Made by a program: the position numbers and the translations under genes. From the NCBI RefSeq assembly GCF_019393635.1, contig NC_057866.1, positions 120,279,897-120,343,896 on the forward strand: a stretch of DNA of 64,000 bases. The letters run 5' to 3'. Below, one piece after another: positions 46,391 to 57,019 of the stretch. The notes under the pieces were generated by a model. It saw only the letters and a list, made by a program, of their open reading frames with translations. It was not told the DNA's origin and ran no database searches. How positions within the stretch are numbered: position 1 is the first letter of the stretch; each line of letters starts with the position of its first letter. The DNA comes from Dromiciops gliroides. Lineage: Eukaryota; Chordata; Mammalia; Microbiotheria; Microbiotheriidae.

Positions 46391-48195
46391 AATATAAATG
46401 CTTTACAAATATTATTGCTTTATATTCAGTTCAGACCCGTGTCTTCTGTGAATTACTTACTGAAAAAGTTCTTATGAGTTAGAAGTATTATCTTTCCATG
46501 TAGGAATGTAAACAGTTTCATCTTTTAACATCCCTCATGAAGTCTCTTTCCTGTTTACCTTTTGATGCTTCTTCAGGGTCTTGTATTTGAAAATCAAATT
46601 TTCTATTCAGTTCAGGTCTTTTCATCACAAATGCCTAAAAGTCCTCTTTTTCACCGACATCCCATTTTTTTCTTCTGAAAGTTTACACTCAGTTTTACTG
46701 GGTATGTGATTCTTGGCTGTAGTTCCAGTTCCTTTGCCCTCCAGAATATCACATTCCATGACCTCTGACCCTTTTAATATAGATGCTGCTATATCTTGTT
46801 TTAGACTTATTGGAGCTCCACAGTATTTGAATTCCTTTTTTCTACCTGCTTGCAATATTTTCTCCCTGAGCTGGGAGCTCTGGAATTTGACTATAATATT
46901 CCTGGAGGTTTTCCTTTTCAGGTCTCTTTCAGGAGGTGATTGGTAAATTCTTTCAATTTATATGTTGCCTTCTCCTTCTAGAATATCAGGGCAATTTTCC
47001 CTGACAATCTCTTGGAAGATGCTGTCTAAACTCTTATTTTGGTCATGGTTTTCAGGTAGTCCACTGATTTTCAATTATCTCTCCTGGATCTATTTTCCAG
47101 GTCAGTTGTTTTTCCAAGGAGATATTTCATATTGCCCCCTATTTTTTTTATTATTCATTTGGATTTGCTTTACTGTGTCTTGGTTTCTCATAAAATCACT
47201 AGCTTCTATTTGTTCAATTCTAGTTCTTAGGCAATAATTTTCATCAGATAGTTTTTTTATCTCCTTTTCCATTTGGCTTTTCAAGCTATTGGCTTTTTTT
47301 CTCATAACTCTCCTGCATTGATCCCATTTATCTCTTCATTCTTTCCTCTACCTCTCTAAATCTTCCCTCTATGTCTCCTACTTTCTCTTCAAAGTCCCTT
47401 TTAAGCTATTCCATGGCCTGAGACCAATTCATATTTTTCTTAGAAGCTTTGAATGTAGGGGCCTGAGGCTGTTATCCTCTTCTGAGGGTTCACCTCGATC
47501 TTCCTTGTTGCTAAAGAAACTTTCTATTGTTCTCAACTTTCTTTGCTTGCTCATCTTGCCATTTTTTACTTGACTTTTAGCTCCCTCTTATGGTGGGGCC
47601 CTACTTGCAAGCTACACTGTGTCAAGCTTTAGAAGGTCCCAGGTGTTTTAGTTTGAGCGAGGGCAGGTTTTTCTCTCACCTGGCCTGTTCTCTGATCTGA
47701 AGGTAACTTCAAGCAAACTTGATAGTTTAACCAGCCAGCAGAGTGCTGTGGTGGTGGTTTCTAGCTTCAAAGAGCCTGAGTCCTTCCCCTGACTCGGCCT
47801 CCTGCTACTCAAGATTTCTTCCTGGTTCCCTGCTAGGGTGGAATATCCAAACTCCTCCTTAAGTCCCAAAGATACCCCTGCATTTTCCATCCCCAGGGCC
47901 AGCTGTTCAGCCCTCTCACCTGATGGTAAGCTTAGTTCCAGAAGACGTAGGTGCTGCAGCTGATTCGGAGGCTGAGGGTAAATTCCCTGTGCACAGCATG
48001 TTTGGGGTCTGTGTCAGTGTGATGGGGGTTAGATTCTGCTCACAGCCCAATACGGCCCTCTTTAATCTGGAAAATAATCTCAGCATCTTTTTGTGGGTTT
48101 TGACACTCCAGGGCTTGTTTTATTGCTGTTTGGGGGAAAATTGTGTTAGGACCTCTGTGTGTTTAATGCTTTTCCTCTGCCATCTTCCAGACCTA

Positions 48196-49189
48196 TATAT
48201 TTATAAAGAATCAAAGAAGTACATAAAATATACTTGCCTATTTCTTTGATGATTAAATCTTTGGCTTGCTTCAGTGTCCTCATCTAAGCATATATACTTA
48301 TTGGAAAGGATTTTTAATTGAGGCTTAGACACACAAGAAGAATGAGGATGACTGACATAAAGTCATTCCCTGCATCATTTTACTTTTAGTAAATCCCTGA
48401 TATAATGTGTTGACATTTGCCTCTTTTTAAATTAATATCAAAGTTTCTCCAATATTTTTGATCCCCTAGAAAACTACCCCCCCCAGTTCTATGTCCTTTG
48501 CAGGATAAAATTCTACAACTTGTTTACTAGATTTATTTTACTTGTCAGGCAGAGGGAGAGCACATTTAGTTCAATGCAAAGAGATGTAAAGAAATAAATG
48601 GAAAATTACATTCATTCTCCTCATTCCTTTCCCTCCCCAACTCAATTCTTTAAAAATATTAAGAAAGAATTATAAATTACCATACTCTAAAACATTTGGA
48701 CAAATCTAAAAGAGTAAATTCATCAAGTCTTTCTTTAACTATCAGTTCTAAAATAATGCTCTGTTCCTGCATCCTCTGATCAGCCTACTTTGAAGTAAAT
48801 AGAAAGATTGCCAAGGCAGGGAAAAGTATGCTTGATTGATCCACCTAGGACCAGATTAAGTTAATGATGAGAAGGAATACATCTCTAATCACTTCAGTTA
48901 ATGGGAGAAGCACTTGAGATCACTTTGGACCAGCTGAGAATGGGAATTCTTAAAAGGAGCGGTAATAAAGGGAACAAATGCTCTTACGAAAATGATTTTC
49001 TACGGATATATGAAAGTTAAATGACTATTGTTCTGTTTGATGGGGAAATTGTAAGTGAACTTTACCCTGCATCCGGTAATTATGTTTGATCTTGTTGTAG
49101 AATTTTATCTATTGTTTTGAGAATATCACATTTCTAATGCAAAAAATGGTTTATCATAAAGATATTTTCAGGAACTTTGGGTAACTTAC
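48196..49189. other. Unassigned DNA
   Basis: About 1 kb with no recognised gene or confident repeat. On the minus strand it lies downstream of the donor site of the candidate exon. Confidence 0.4.
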
Positions 49190-49371
49190 CTGTCTTTGGC
49201 ACTTTCTTCTCCTCCTTCTCCTCCTTCCTTCTTCTTGCTTCTTTTTCTTCTTCCTCTTCCTTTTGCTCTTCCTCTTCTTCCTCATGTTCCTTTTCCTCTT
49301 CTTCATCTTCCTCTACCTCCTCCTCTTCTTCTTCATCTTCCCTCTCAGGAGAAATACTTATATTGGATAAT
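49190..49371 (-). CDS. Candidate Glu-rich coding exon
   Basis: A 182-bp minus-strand segment is open throughout, with a plausible acceptor (TTTATTTCATAAATTCAG before 49371) and a consensus donor (GACAG then GTAAGT after 49190). It would start after two bases of a split codon and end on the first base of another. The translation begins LSNISISPEREDEEEEEE, is dominated by Glu with some Lys, Arg and Asp, and ends KEEKEEKKVPKTG. The codons mix GAA and GAG with non-Glu residues, so it is not a pure repeat. Acidic low-complexity exons occur in many genes and I cannot name this one. No other exon is visible, so it could also be a chance reading of a purine-rich tract with accidental splice sites. 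Confidence 0.35.
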
Positions 49372-50100
49372 CTGAATTTATGAAATAAATTATTTCTCAT
49401 GGACTTCTGCCTAAAATGCAGAGTAAATTATTTTCTTCCACATAACATATTTATAAAAGTTGAAAGAATATTATCTTGTAAGACTGGAGCTCACTAAGAA
49501 ACCCATATACTCTCAATGAGAAAAATGAATATGAATAGAGACCAAACACCAGAATATTCTGAGGAAAGGAGTGAGACCAGAACACAAGTGTGGAGGAGGA
49601 ACTCATTCCCAGTACTCTAGAGTTGCTGGTATCTTGTAGTAATCTTATGTCTCTCTAATATTCCCCTTTCCCAATTGTTATTGTCCTCTGCTTTTCCCCA
49701 TTAGGAAGAATGTCTCTTGTTTTTCAGATGTGTTGCTCCCTTCAGGGCCACTTAGTATTGCATCCATACTACATTGGAGATGTTGTGGTTAGTGTCCCAC
49801 TTCACAGAAGGGGAAAGCTATTGTTCTTTCATATCAGATCTTTCAGTCTCCTACTGGCTGGGCCAGAGCTATTATCTTCCACTTCTGTTATCTTCAGAGC
49901 CATGGTCATCTGCTTTTCTCTCCACCTACAATGAATGTCTTGCCCTATTAAAAGAAAGCTATAGCTCTTTTCAGACAGTTCTTAACAGCCACAGACAACA
50001 GCTAGGCTGGAACTGAAGGCTGCAGCTGTCCAGGATAAGTCCAAGTCATCCCTTTGAGTCTCTCTCTTATCTTGTCCTCTGTTTCCTTCAATTCAGCTCT
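49372..50100. other. Unassigned DNA
   Basis: Short plus-strand frames at 49710-50016 have no recognised motif. Confidence 0.4.
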
Positions 50101-50104
50101 TATT

Positions 50105-50300
50105 CAGATATAAACAGATGTAACATTTATTAACAACTTACTATATGCAAAACACTGTGCTAAGTGGCAGAGATACAAAGAAAAAATAAGACAATCCCTG
50201 CTTTCAAGGATTTCACATTCTAATAGGGGAGACTATATATAGAAGGTTTCAGCTGCAAGTCAGATGAAAAGGTCCTATAATATTCAGGGAACAGTGGCAA
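50105..50300 (-). mobile_element. L2 LINE 3' end, reverse
   Basis: AACATTTATTAACAACTTAC, CACTGTGCTAAGTGGCAGAG and CTTTCAAGGATTTCACATTC are the reversed L2 terminus. Confidence 0.75.
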
Positions 50301-50394
50301 ATAAAAACGGGTAATGCTTCTCCTTTAGTGCTGTTCCCTATAGTTTTCATTTCTTATTAAACCCTCTGGACAGTTAACTATCCATGCTATCACA

Positions 50395-50835
50395 TTGTCT
50401 CTATTATGATGATACCGATGATGATGATGGCAGCTAACATTACTAGAGCACTTTAGTATATATAAAAACACTATCTGGGGGCAGCTAGGTGGCACAGTGG
50501 ATAAAGCACCGGCCCTGGATGCAGGAGTTCCTGATTTCAAATCCGGCCTCAGACACTTGACACTTACTGGCTGTGTGACCCTGGTCAAGTCACTTAACCC
50601 CCATTGCCCCGCAAAAAAACAAAAACAAAACCAAAACAAAACCACTATCTGTCTACCTGATCTCATTTTATTCTCATGGCAATCCTGTGAGATAGCTGCT
50701 GTTATAATCCTAAATTTACAAATAAAGAAACTGAGGCTAAGAGAATTTGAGTGACTTGTTCATGGTATCACAGATAGTAAAAATCCGAGGCAAAATTCAA
50801 ACTCAAATCTTTTTAACTCATACTCCATAATTCCA
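50395..50835 (-). mobile_element. MIR-like SINE, reverse, split by a younger SINE
   Basis: Left part GATGATGATGGCAGCTAACA, then an inserted CORE-SINE. The right part, CATGGCAATCCTGTGAGATA, GAAACTGAGGCTAAGAGAAT and TCAAACTCAAATCTTTTTAA, continues the reversed MIR sequence. Confidence 0.7.
50469..50651 (+). mobile_element. CORE-SINE nested in a MIR-like SINE
   Basis: GGGGGCAGCTAGGTGGCACA to ACTTAACCCCCATTGCCCCG, then an A-rich tail with CAAAA units. CACTATCTG occurs on both sides (50469-50477 and 50643-50651), a 9-bp duplication. Confidence 0.92.
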
Positions 50836-51126
50836 TACACTAGAGCAACCCCCCTCTGCCCACAAACCCAATTAATATATAATTTGTGATAATTCCCTTA
50901 AAGATTTTCTAAACAAAATTCTATGAGGAAAATTGTTGCCAAATAGATAGATTATTAAGTGGCTTCAAGGCAAAGTAGACATATTATTTGGAATTCAGAA
51001 AAATGTAGGAGTTCACCTGGTGATGAAAAAGAGGCAAGGAAGTTACAGGGCACAATGTGGGTTTTTCAGGAACTATATTGCCCAGTTTAACTGGAGTTGA
51101 TATTGAGTTATTGGAGTTATTATTAT

Positions 51127-51303
51127 TATTGAGTTATTATAAATTTTTTTTTGCAGGGAAATGAGGGTTAAGTGACTTGCCCAGGGTCACACAGCTAGTA
51201 AGTGTCAAGTGTCTGAGGCCGGATTTGAACTCAGGTACTCCTGAATCCAGGGCAGGTGCTTTACCACTGCGCCATCTAGCTGCCCCTATTGAGTTATTAT
51301 AAA
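51127..51303 (-). mobile_element. tRNA-derived CORE-SINE with 17-bp TSD
   Basis: T-run 51144-51152, core AAGTGACTTGCCCAGGGTCA, head ending GCCATCTAGCTGCCCC. TATTGAGTTATTATAAA is duplicated exactly at 51127-51143 and 51287-51303, the longest clear duplication of any SINE here, suggesting a comparatively young copy. Confidence 0.94.
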
Positions 51304-51389
51304 AAGTCATTGTTGAGTATGAAATAAGATAAGAACAGTAAACTATTGTCAGTTTTTAGAAGATTTTACATTCTAAAGAGAGGAACTTA

Positions 51390-51960
51390 ATTTTTTAAGC
51401 AAAGGGTATTCATTAAAGATATTTTGGCAGAGTGGTAATATGACCAGATTTAGGCATAAGAAGGATTATTTGGGGAGTATGGATGTCATATTGAAGTAGG
51501 GAGAGGATAAATGTGGAAGACTTATAAGAAAACTGTTACAATGATCCAGATGAATAGTCAAGGAGAAGGGTAAAAATGGTGAGGGTGGGGGCGAATAGAA
51601 GAGATGTTGTAGAGACAGAATCTGTAGGATTAGAAAACAGATTTGGATCTAAGAGGTGAGGACTAGTAAGAACTCAAAAATGACTCCAAAATTTTAGCCT
51701 GGTAATTAGAAGGAAGATCTTTGTTGGGGTCTTGAATGGCAATAGACACAATGGAAAGAACAGAATAGAAGATGAGTTAATATTGGACACATTAAATTTG
51801 AGATACCAACAGAACATCCATATACATATTACTAGAAAGCACTTGAGGAAATGGTTCTGAACACAGGAAAGAGAAAGGGATTGGATATCCAAGTAGGAAG
51901 CATATGCATAGAAGCAATAATGAAAGCTACATTAATTATAATCAGTATTAATATAGAGAG
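51390..51960 (-). mobile_element. L2 LINE fragment, reverse
   Basis: CAGAGTGGTAATATGACCAG, CTGTTACAATGATCCAGATG, GAAGAGATGTTGTAGAGACA, TTTTAGCCTGGTAATTAGAA and ATTGGACACATTAAATTTGA are ordered reversed L2 ORF2 blocks. Confidence 0.75.
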
Positions 51961-52399
51961 TTTTAATTACATTATCCCATTGAAGTAACTCAATAACTCT
52001 GCAAAGTCATTACTACAGGTATTATTATGCTGTAGAGGAGAAAATTTAGGTTGAACAAAACACTGCCTCCCATTCCTGAGTAGTTACAATAAGGAATAGA
52101 TGGAATTACCATGGCAGAACATAGAGCAATAGAGGAAGACCAAGCAATGGAGTCTAGGGATATATCCAAACTCAGGGGAGGGGGACAGGAGAAAGATAAT
52201 TAGTCATCAAAGGGCTATACAGGTAAAAAGAGAAGCAAATTTTCCTCAGGCATCTCGTTTTTATATAACAACTTCTAAGAAAGTTTTCCCAGGTGCATTC
52301 TCTTCCCTCATACTTCATACTTAGTTTTTGTTTTGCTTCCTCCTCCCTATCCCCCTGCCCCTGCTTCTTCAAAGCACTCAGTAAATATTAAATAATTAA
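51961..52399. other. Unassigned DNA
   Basis: No gene or confident repeat. A 66-codon minus-strand frame at 52172-52372 is charged but unrecognised. Confidence 0.4.
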
Positions 52400-52570
52400 T
52401 CTTAACAACACAATTGGAAAGCAGGTCTCTTATTATCACCAGGACAAAACTGGAGGTTCACTGAAATTAAATGAGTTGCCTGAGGCTACAGGGTAAGTCA
52501 GTCACCTAGAGGGAATTAGTAACATTAGTCACATTTTGAGACCACACTAGACTTCCTCCTATCCTGATAC
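52400..52570 (-). mobile_element. MIR-like fragment, reverse
   Basis: TCTTATTATCACCAGGACAA and AATGAGTTGCCTGAGGCTAC match the reversed MIR core. Confidence 0.5.
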
Positions 52571-52734
52571 AGACTCCTAGGAGCAAAGATATTTTACAAG
52601 TTTAATCAGAACATTTATGTAAAGAATAATCCTAGCCAGAGCAAACTCAACTTGAGTGACGAATGGTGCTGTTAGACTCCCCTTCAGCTATCTATGGCTA
52701 TCACAAGTCCAGATATGGTAGAAAGACTATCAGA
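52571..52734. other. Unassigned DNA
   Basis: Nothing recognised. Confidence 0.4.
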
Positions 52735-52896
52735 TTTGTCTTCTCAGGAAAGGTGGGTTCTAGACCCAGCTCCATCATGAGTTCACTGTGTGAATTTAAG
52801 GGAAGTTATTTTCAACCTCAGATATCACATAGTTAAACTGAAGGATTTGGAGTAGCTTGATTTTATCAAATCAGTTCCAAAATTCTATCCTTCTAT
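52735..52896 (+). mobile_element. MIR-like SINE
   Basis: GGTTCTAGACCCAGCTCCAT, GAGTTCACTGTGTGAATTTA and TTCCAAAATTCTATCCTTCT follow the MIR layout. Confidence 0.55.
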
Positions 52897-53165
52897 GGGG
52901 GCAGTAAGGTGGCACAGTAGATAAAGTTCAGGACATGGAATCAGGAAGACTGGTTTTCATGACTTCAAATGTGGTCTCAGACACTTACTAGCTGTGAAAC
53001 CCTGGACAAATCACGTAACCCTGTTTGCCTCACTTTCCTCATCTGTAAAATGAGCTGGAGAAGGGAATGGCAAATCACTGCAGTATCTCTGCCAAGAAAA
53101 CCCAAAGAAACCAAATGGGGTCACAAATACTCAGACATGACTGAAAATGACTTAACGACAGCTAA
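52897..53165 (+). mobile_element. MAR1-type long SINE
   Basis: GGGGGCAGTAAGGTGGCACA, ACTTACTAGCTGTGAAACCC, CATCTGTAAAATGAGCTGGA, ATCTCTGCCAAGAAAACCCA and ACTCAGACATGACTGAAAAT. A nearly complete copy. Confidence 0.9.
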
Positions 53166-53689
53166 AATGTTTCTATGACCTTTTAATAGAACAGCAGATG
53201 AAGGTTTTCCAGAGAGGACATTGTACCCTAATCAATCTAGTTATTGACTAAATGTTTCAGTTGTTTTACACTAAACTGAGAGAAATTATTTTCACCTAAA
53301 CTATAGTAAGCATAGGAATTTGTTAATGTTGGTAAAGAAAAGTAACAATTATTATGAAAATACTATCTAATATGGAAACTATTGGGTTGTAATACTTAGC
53401 ATTTGCTGAATACCAAGAACACACCAAGGAATATATACAACATAGAATTAGTCACTTTTCATATCCCTTGAATTCAAGCCATATTAACATTAATATGTAT
53501 ATCCTGATAGAATAAAGATTTGGAAGATTCATTATATATAATTATATGTGTGTATACAGACATATATATATACATACATATAAATATACATATATATATG
53601 TAGATATGTGTTATGGCACAGTATAAATAGTGAAGTTAATAACTACTGGTGATACTATATCATGAGTACCAAGATTTGGATGATGCATG
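53166..53689. other. Unassigned DNA with TA-rich tract
   Basis: A degenerate (TA)n stretch lies at about 53533-53610. The remainder is unassigned. Confidence 0.45.
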
Positions 53690-53775
53690 TTATATAGATA
53701 TTCAAAAAGAGGCAATATATAGTTCTTGCCTTCAAGGAGCTTACAGTCTAATAAGAAAGAAGAATAAAAGAATGA
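53690..53775 (-). mobile_element. L2-like 3' end, reverse
   Basis: GTTCTTGCCTTCAAGGAGCT and TACAGTCTAATAAGAAAGAA match the reversed L2 region near its 3' end. Confidence 0.6.
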
Positions 53776-54478
53776 AAGCAATGAATAGAGCCAAGAAAGG
53801 AGCGTATAGGCAGCAACTCAGCCAAACTGTCTTAACATTCCTTTCCAAACAACTTTAAAGTAATGCATCAAATTGAATTTTGGGTCAGCAAAAACAGTTA
53901 GAGTGAGACAGTGTTAAACCCAAGACAATATAGGAAGTCAACAGGAGAAGTCTGTGACACTTGGTTCAAGACTAGTCTGCCAGAGTTAATGTGGAAGCAG
54001 GACCAGAGGTGGGCCTTGGAGGCATATCAACAACAGCAGCTTCAGGAACTCAGCCCAAGACATTTCAGGGCAGAGAAGAGCACTAGTGTTTGAAGGTACA
54101 GGAGAGCAGAATACCTGAAGTAAAAAAAAAAAAAAGTCCCCAAGTCAAGGAGAAATTCTTTCAAGCCTCCAGAAAGAAACCTTTCAAATATCACGGTGCC
54201 TCTGACAAGACCACAGAAGATTTAGCAGCTTCCATGTTAAAGGAGTACAGAGCTTTGAATATGATATTCTGGAAGGCAAAGAGGTAAAGATTACAACCAA
54301 GAAAGACCTACACAAAAACACTGAATATAATCCTTCAGGAGAAAACATAGAGATTTAATTAAATAGAGGATTTTCAAGCATACCTGATAAAAAAGGCCAG
54401 AGCTGAATAGAAAGTTTGACATTCAAACACAAGATTCAAAGAAGTATAAAAAGGTAAATATGAAAGAGAAATCATAAA

Positions 54479-54676
54479 AGACTCAATAAATTTTTTGTTG
54501 TTGTTGTTGTTTTTGTTCTTTTTTTTTAGTGAGACAATTGGGGTTAAGTGACTTGCCCAGGGTCACACAGCTAGTAAGTGTTAAGTGTCTGAGGCCGGAT
54601 TTGAACCCAGGTACTCCTGACTCCAGGGCCGGTGCTCTATCCACTGCGCCACCTACCTGGCCCTAGACTCAATAAA
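54479..54676 (-). mobile_element. CORE-SINE nested in L1, with TSD
   Basis: (TTG)n and T-run tail at 54491-54528, core AAGTGACTTGCCCAGGGTCA, head ending GCCACCTACCTGGCCC. AGACTCAATAAA is duplicated exactly at 54479-54490 and 54665-54676. Confidence 0.93.
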
Positions 54677-54987
54677 ATCTAAATGGTTACATCCCTATAT
54701 AGGAAAAATGATACACATAATTTCTAATACTATTATCATTATTGAAAAATCAAAAAGAGTCTATTATATAAAAGAAAACAATTACATTGGGATGATCTCA
54801 AAAAAATGAAGAGGGGAAAAAAGAGTAATGTCCTGGGAAAAGGGAGAAGTAAGAGAAAGAATGGATAAAAGATCTCATATAAAAGGGGTGCAAAACAAAA
54901 AGCTTTTATGTAGAGGAAAAAATGGTGGGGGAGTAGGCTTGAATCTCACTCTCTTCAGAGTCCACTCAACGCAGGAAGAATACTCAA

Positions 54988-54990
<3 letters not shown>

Positions 54991-55079
<89 letters not shown>
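54991..55079. repeat. (CT)n(CA)n compound microsatellite
   Basis: About 24 CT units followed by about 20 CA units. Open frames on both strands through it (54828-55259 and 54875-55312) are products of the repeat and not genes. Confidence 0.97.
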
Positions 55080-55081
<2 letters not shown>

Positions 55082-55556
55082 TTGCGTGAAGAAATCTACC
55101 TTACTCGACAGGGGAGTAGAAGGGAAAGGGTATAAAAGAAAGGGACTAGGGGGTGATAAAAGGGAGGATAGATTGAGGAAGGCAGTGATCAGAATTGTGA
55201 GGATGGACAGGGTAAAAAGAGAGGGAGACAGACAGACATGGATAAACAGAAGAAAATAAGATAGAGGGAAATTTACAGTAATCATAACTGTGAATGGGAT
55301 AAAGTCACCCATAAAAGTGAAGTGAATAATAAAATAGGTTAGAAACCAGAATCCAACATTATGTGATTTTTAAAAAAACACACACGTGAAACAGGCTCAC
55401 ACAGAATTAAAATAAGAGGCTGGAACAGAATAAAATTATGTTTCAACTGAGGTTAAAAAAAAAAAAAAGAAGAAGAAGGGTAACAATCATGATCTCAAAA
55501 AAGCAAAAGCCCAAATAGGCCCAAATAAAAGAGATAATCAGGGAAACTACATTTTG

Positions 55557-55629
55557 GCTTTGGTTTTTTTCCTTTTTTTTTTTTCAACCTTAAAAAGTAT
55601 TTTATTATTTTCCAATTACTTGTAAGGAT
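55557..55629 (-). mobile_element. 73-bp L1 3' tail insertion with exact TSD
   Basis: A very short 5'-truncated L1 tail in reverse orientation (T-runs, then TTATTATTTTCCAATTACTT). GAAACTACATTTTG is duplicated exactly at 55543-55556 and 55630-55643, and the host L1 ORF2 continues across it. Confidence 0.88.
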
Positions 55630-55723
55630 GAAACTACATTTTGTTAATGGGTACCCGAAATAATGAAGTAACATAAATACTAAACATAATATGCACCAAA
55701 TGGCAAATCATTCAACATCCAAA

Positions 55724-55726
<3 letters not shown>

Positions 55727-55758
<32 letters not shown>
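55727..55758. repeat. (TG)n microsatellite
   Basis: About sixteen TG units. Confidence 0.96.
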
Positions 55759-55759
<1 letters not shown>

Positions 55760-56790
55760 ACACATGTGGATCCCTTAGTTTATCTTTATTTCTCACAGAA
55801 TGTGACCAACATGAGAGGTCTGAATTTTCTCAAACAAGATCAGCTTTTACAAGGACCAAACTTGAGACAACTGAAATGTTATCAAAGACTGTGGATCATG
55901 CTACAAGTAGCTTGTCTTCTCAGTATTCTAAGACTAGATGTGTTTTCACAGAGAGAAAGCCTATAGTCATTGAAATGGCATCAATTAAACAAGGAGAAGG
56001 TTGGCCTTGGTATAAGACTACTTCATCATGTGAAATAGTAATACCAGAGGAGAATGTGGCAGAAGGCACCTGAGTGATAGGAAATGAGAAAGGGGACAAA
56101 GGGGAGTTCACAACAAATGGTCTCAATTTTTCCCATAAAATATTAGACAAGATTTATGGGAGATTTGAGGAGGAATAAAAAGTTTGTTAGAGCTGCTGTG
56201 GAGAGTAGGATAAGTTAGCTGATAAGGAGGATATAACCAAATTGCTTAGCAACAATGAGGACCTAGTTGAGGTTATATAACATCCATTTGTAATGGACCC
56301 AGTCTGAACAGTCCTGTGATTTTTCTCCACCTACATTTGGAGGGAGCAAAATCAACAAATGATGAGAGTGACCCAAGGGTGAGGCTTGGCTGAGTTTAAA
56401 GGGAGATATGTTAAGGAGGAGAAGGATTCAAGAGAAGAGGACAGTATAGAATTAAAATGGTTATCTATTGTCATTCCTTTCACAGGGATAATAAGGAAGG
56501 CTTTTACAAGTCATTTGCTATAGTTTGCGTCTACTCTGAAGATATTCCATACCAGTCCACATCAAAGAAAACAATCCCCTACTCAGGCTGAGAGCAGATA
56601 TATTGGCATCCACATCTGACTATACACGTGAAAGCTAGTGTGGGATGGATGGTTGGATAGATGCACAGGGTCCTAACCTCTGATACACAATGTTGTATAA
56701 TTCTAGATAAGTCATTTAACCCCTAAATGTCTTATGGGATTCTCTAAAACTCTCAAAAAATATAAATTTTAGAAAAAGGTTCTGACATAT
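55759..56790. other. Unassigned DNA with one unexplained reading frame
   Basis: A 113-codon plus-strand frame (55732-56073) starts in the TG repeat. Downstream of it the frame reads HERSEFSQTRSAFTRTKLE and IKQGEGWPWYKTTSSCEI without a recognised domain. After it, a stop-rich region continues to about 56500. A degraded MIR-like stretch may lie at 56625-56760. I cannot assign the rest. Confidence 0.35.
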
Positions 56791-56797
56791 CAATCAA

Positions 56798-56975
56798 AAG
56801 TTTCCTTATTGGGAGCAGCTGGGTGGCACAGTGGATAGAGCACCGGCCCTGGCGTCAGGAGGACCCGAGTTCAAATCCGGGCCTCAGACACTTAGCAATT
56901 ACTAGCTGTGTGACCCTAGGCAAGTCACTTAACCCTAATTGCCTCACAGAAAAAAAAAAAAAGTTTCCTTATTGG
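56798..56975 (+). mobile_element. tRNA-derived CORE-SINE with exact TSD
   Basis: GAGCAGCTGGGTGGCACAGT to CACTTAACCCTAATTGCCTC and a 13-A tail. AAGTTTCCTTATTGG is duplicated exactly at 56798-56812 and 56961-56975. Confidence 0.95.
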
Positions 56976-57019
56976 AAAGTTCTTCATACCAATAAATTAC
57001 AGTTTTATCCCTACCCCTA

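Larger units (their letters stand above)
44610..48195 (-). mobile_element. HAL1-like element: 5' UTR, decayed ORF1, 3' region, no ORF2
   Basis: Reads 5' to 3' from about 48195 to 44610. The 5' end resembles the start of other copies (GAAGATGGCAGAGGAAAAGC). A 5' UTR runs to about 47500. An ORF1-like part includes a coiled-coil-like frame (47102-47305, KKLSDENYCLRTRIEQIEAS). Its C-terminal domain near 46700-46850 is best read in another frame as NVIFWRAKELELQPRITYPV, an L1 ORF1 signature. Only about 1.1 kb of element sequence, purine-rich on this strand, separates ORF1 from the 3' region once inserted elements are excluded. That is too short for L1 ORF2 (about 3.8 kb). HAL1 elements, L1 derivatives with ORF1 only, are an established group. 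An LTR and a SINE interrupt it. The frame is broken, so it is not intact. Confidence 0.8.
53870..55730 (+). mobile_element. L1 fragment: 5' region, ORF1 end and ORF2 endonuclease
   Basis: Plus-strand L1 with most of ORF1 missing. An ORF1 C-terminal part (54123-54350) shows SSMLKEYRALNMIFWKAKR in one frame. After a nested SINE and a dinucleotide tract comes ORF2 endonuclease sequence: ATAAAGTCACCCATAAAAGT near 55300, GAAACCAGAATCCAACATTA near 55342, CAATCATGATCTCAAAAAAG near 55485, and AATACTAAACATAATATGCA near 55680. A short second L1 insertion splits the endonuclease region. All frames are broken. Confidence 0.75.

Noticed and set aside
49177..49383. Plus-strand Ser-rich frame
   Set aside because: It is the complement of the Glu-rich tract. 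The splice signals lie on the minus strand.
54828..55312. Long open frames on both strands (143 and 145 codons)
   Set aside because: Both are created by the (CT)n(CA)n tract, which encodes repetitive Ser-Leu, Thr-His, Glu-Arg or Cys-Val without stops.
55732..56073. 113-codon frame as a gene
   Set aside because: It begins inside a TG microsatellite and has no recognised domain. Kept only as an unexplained frame.
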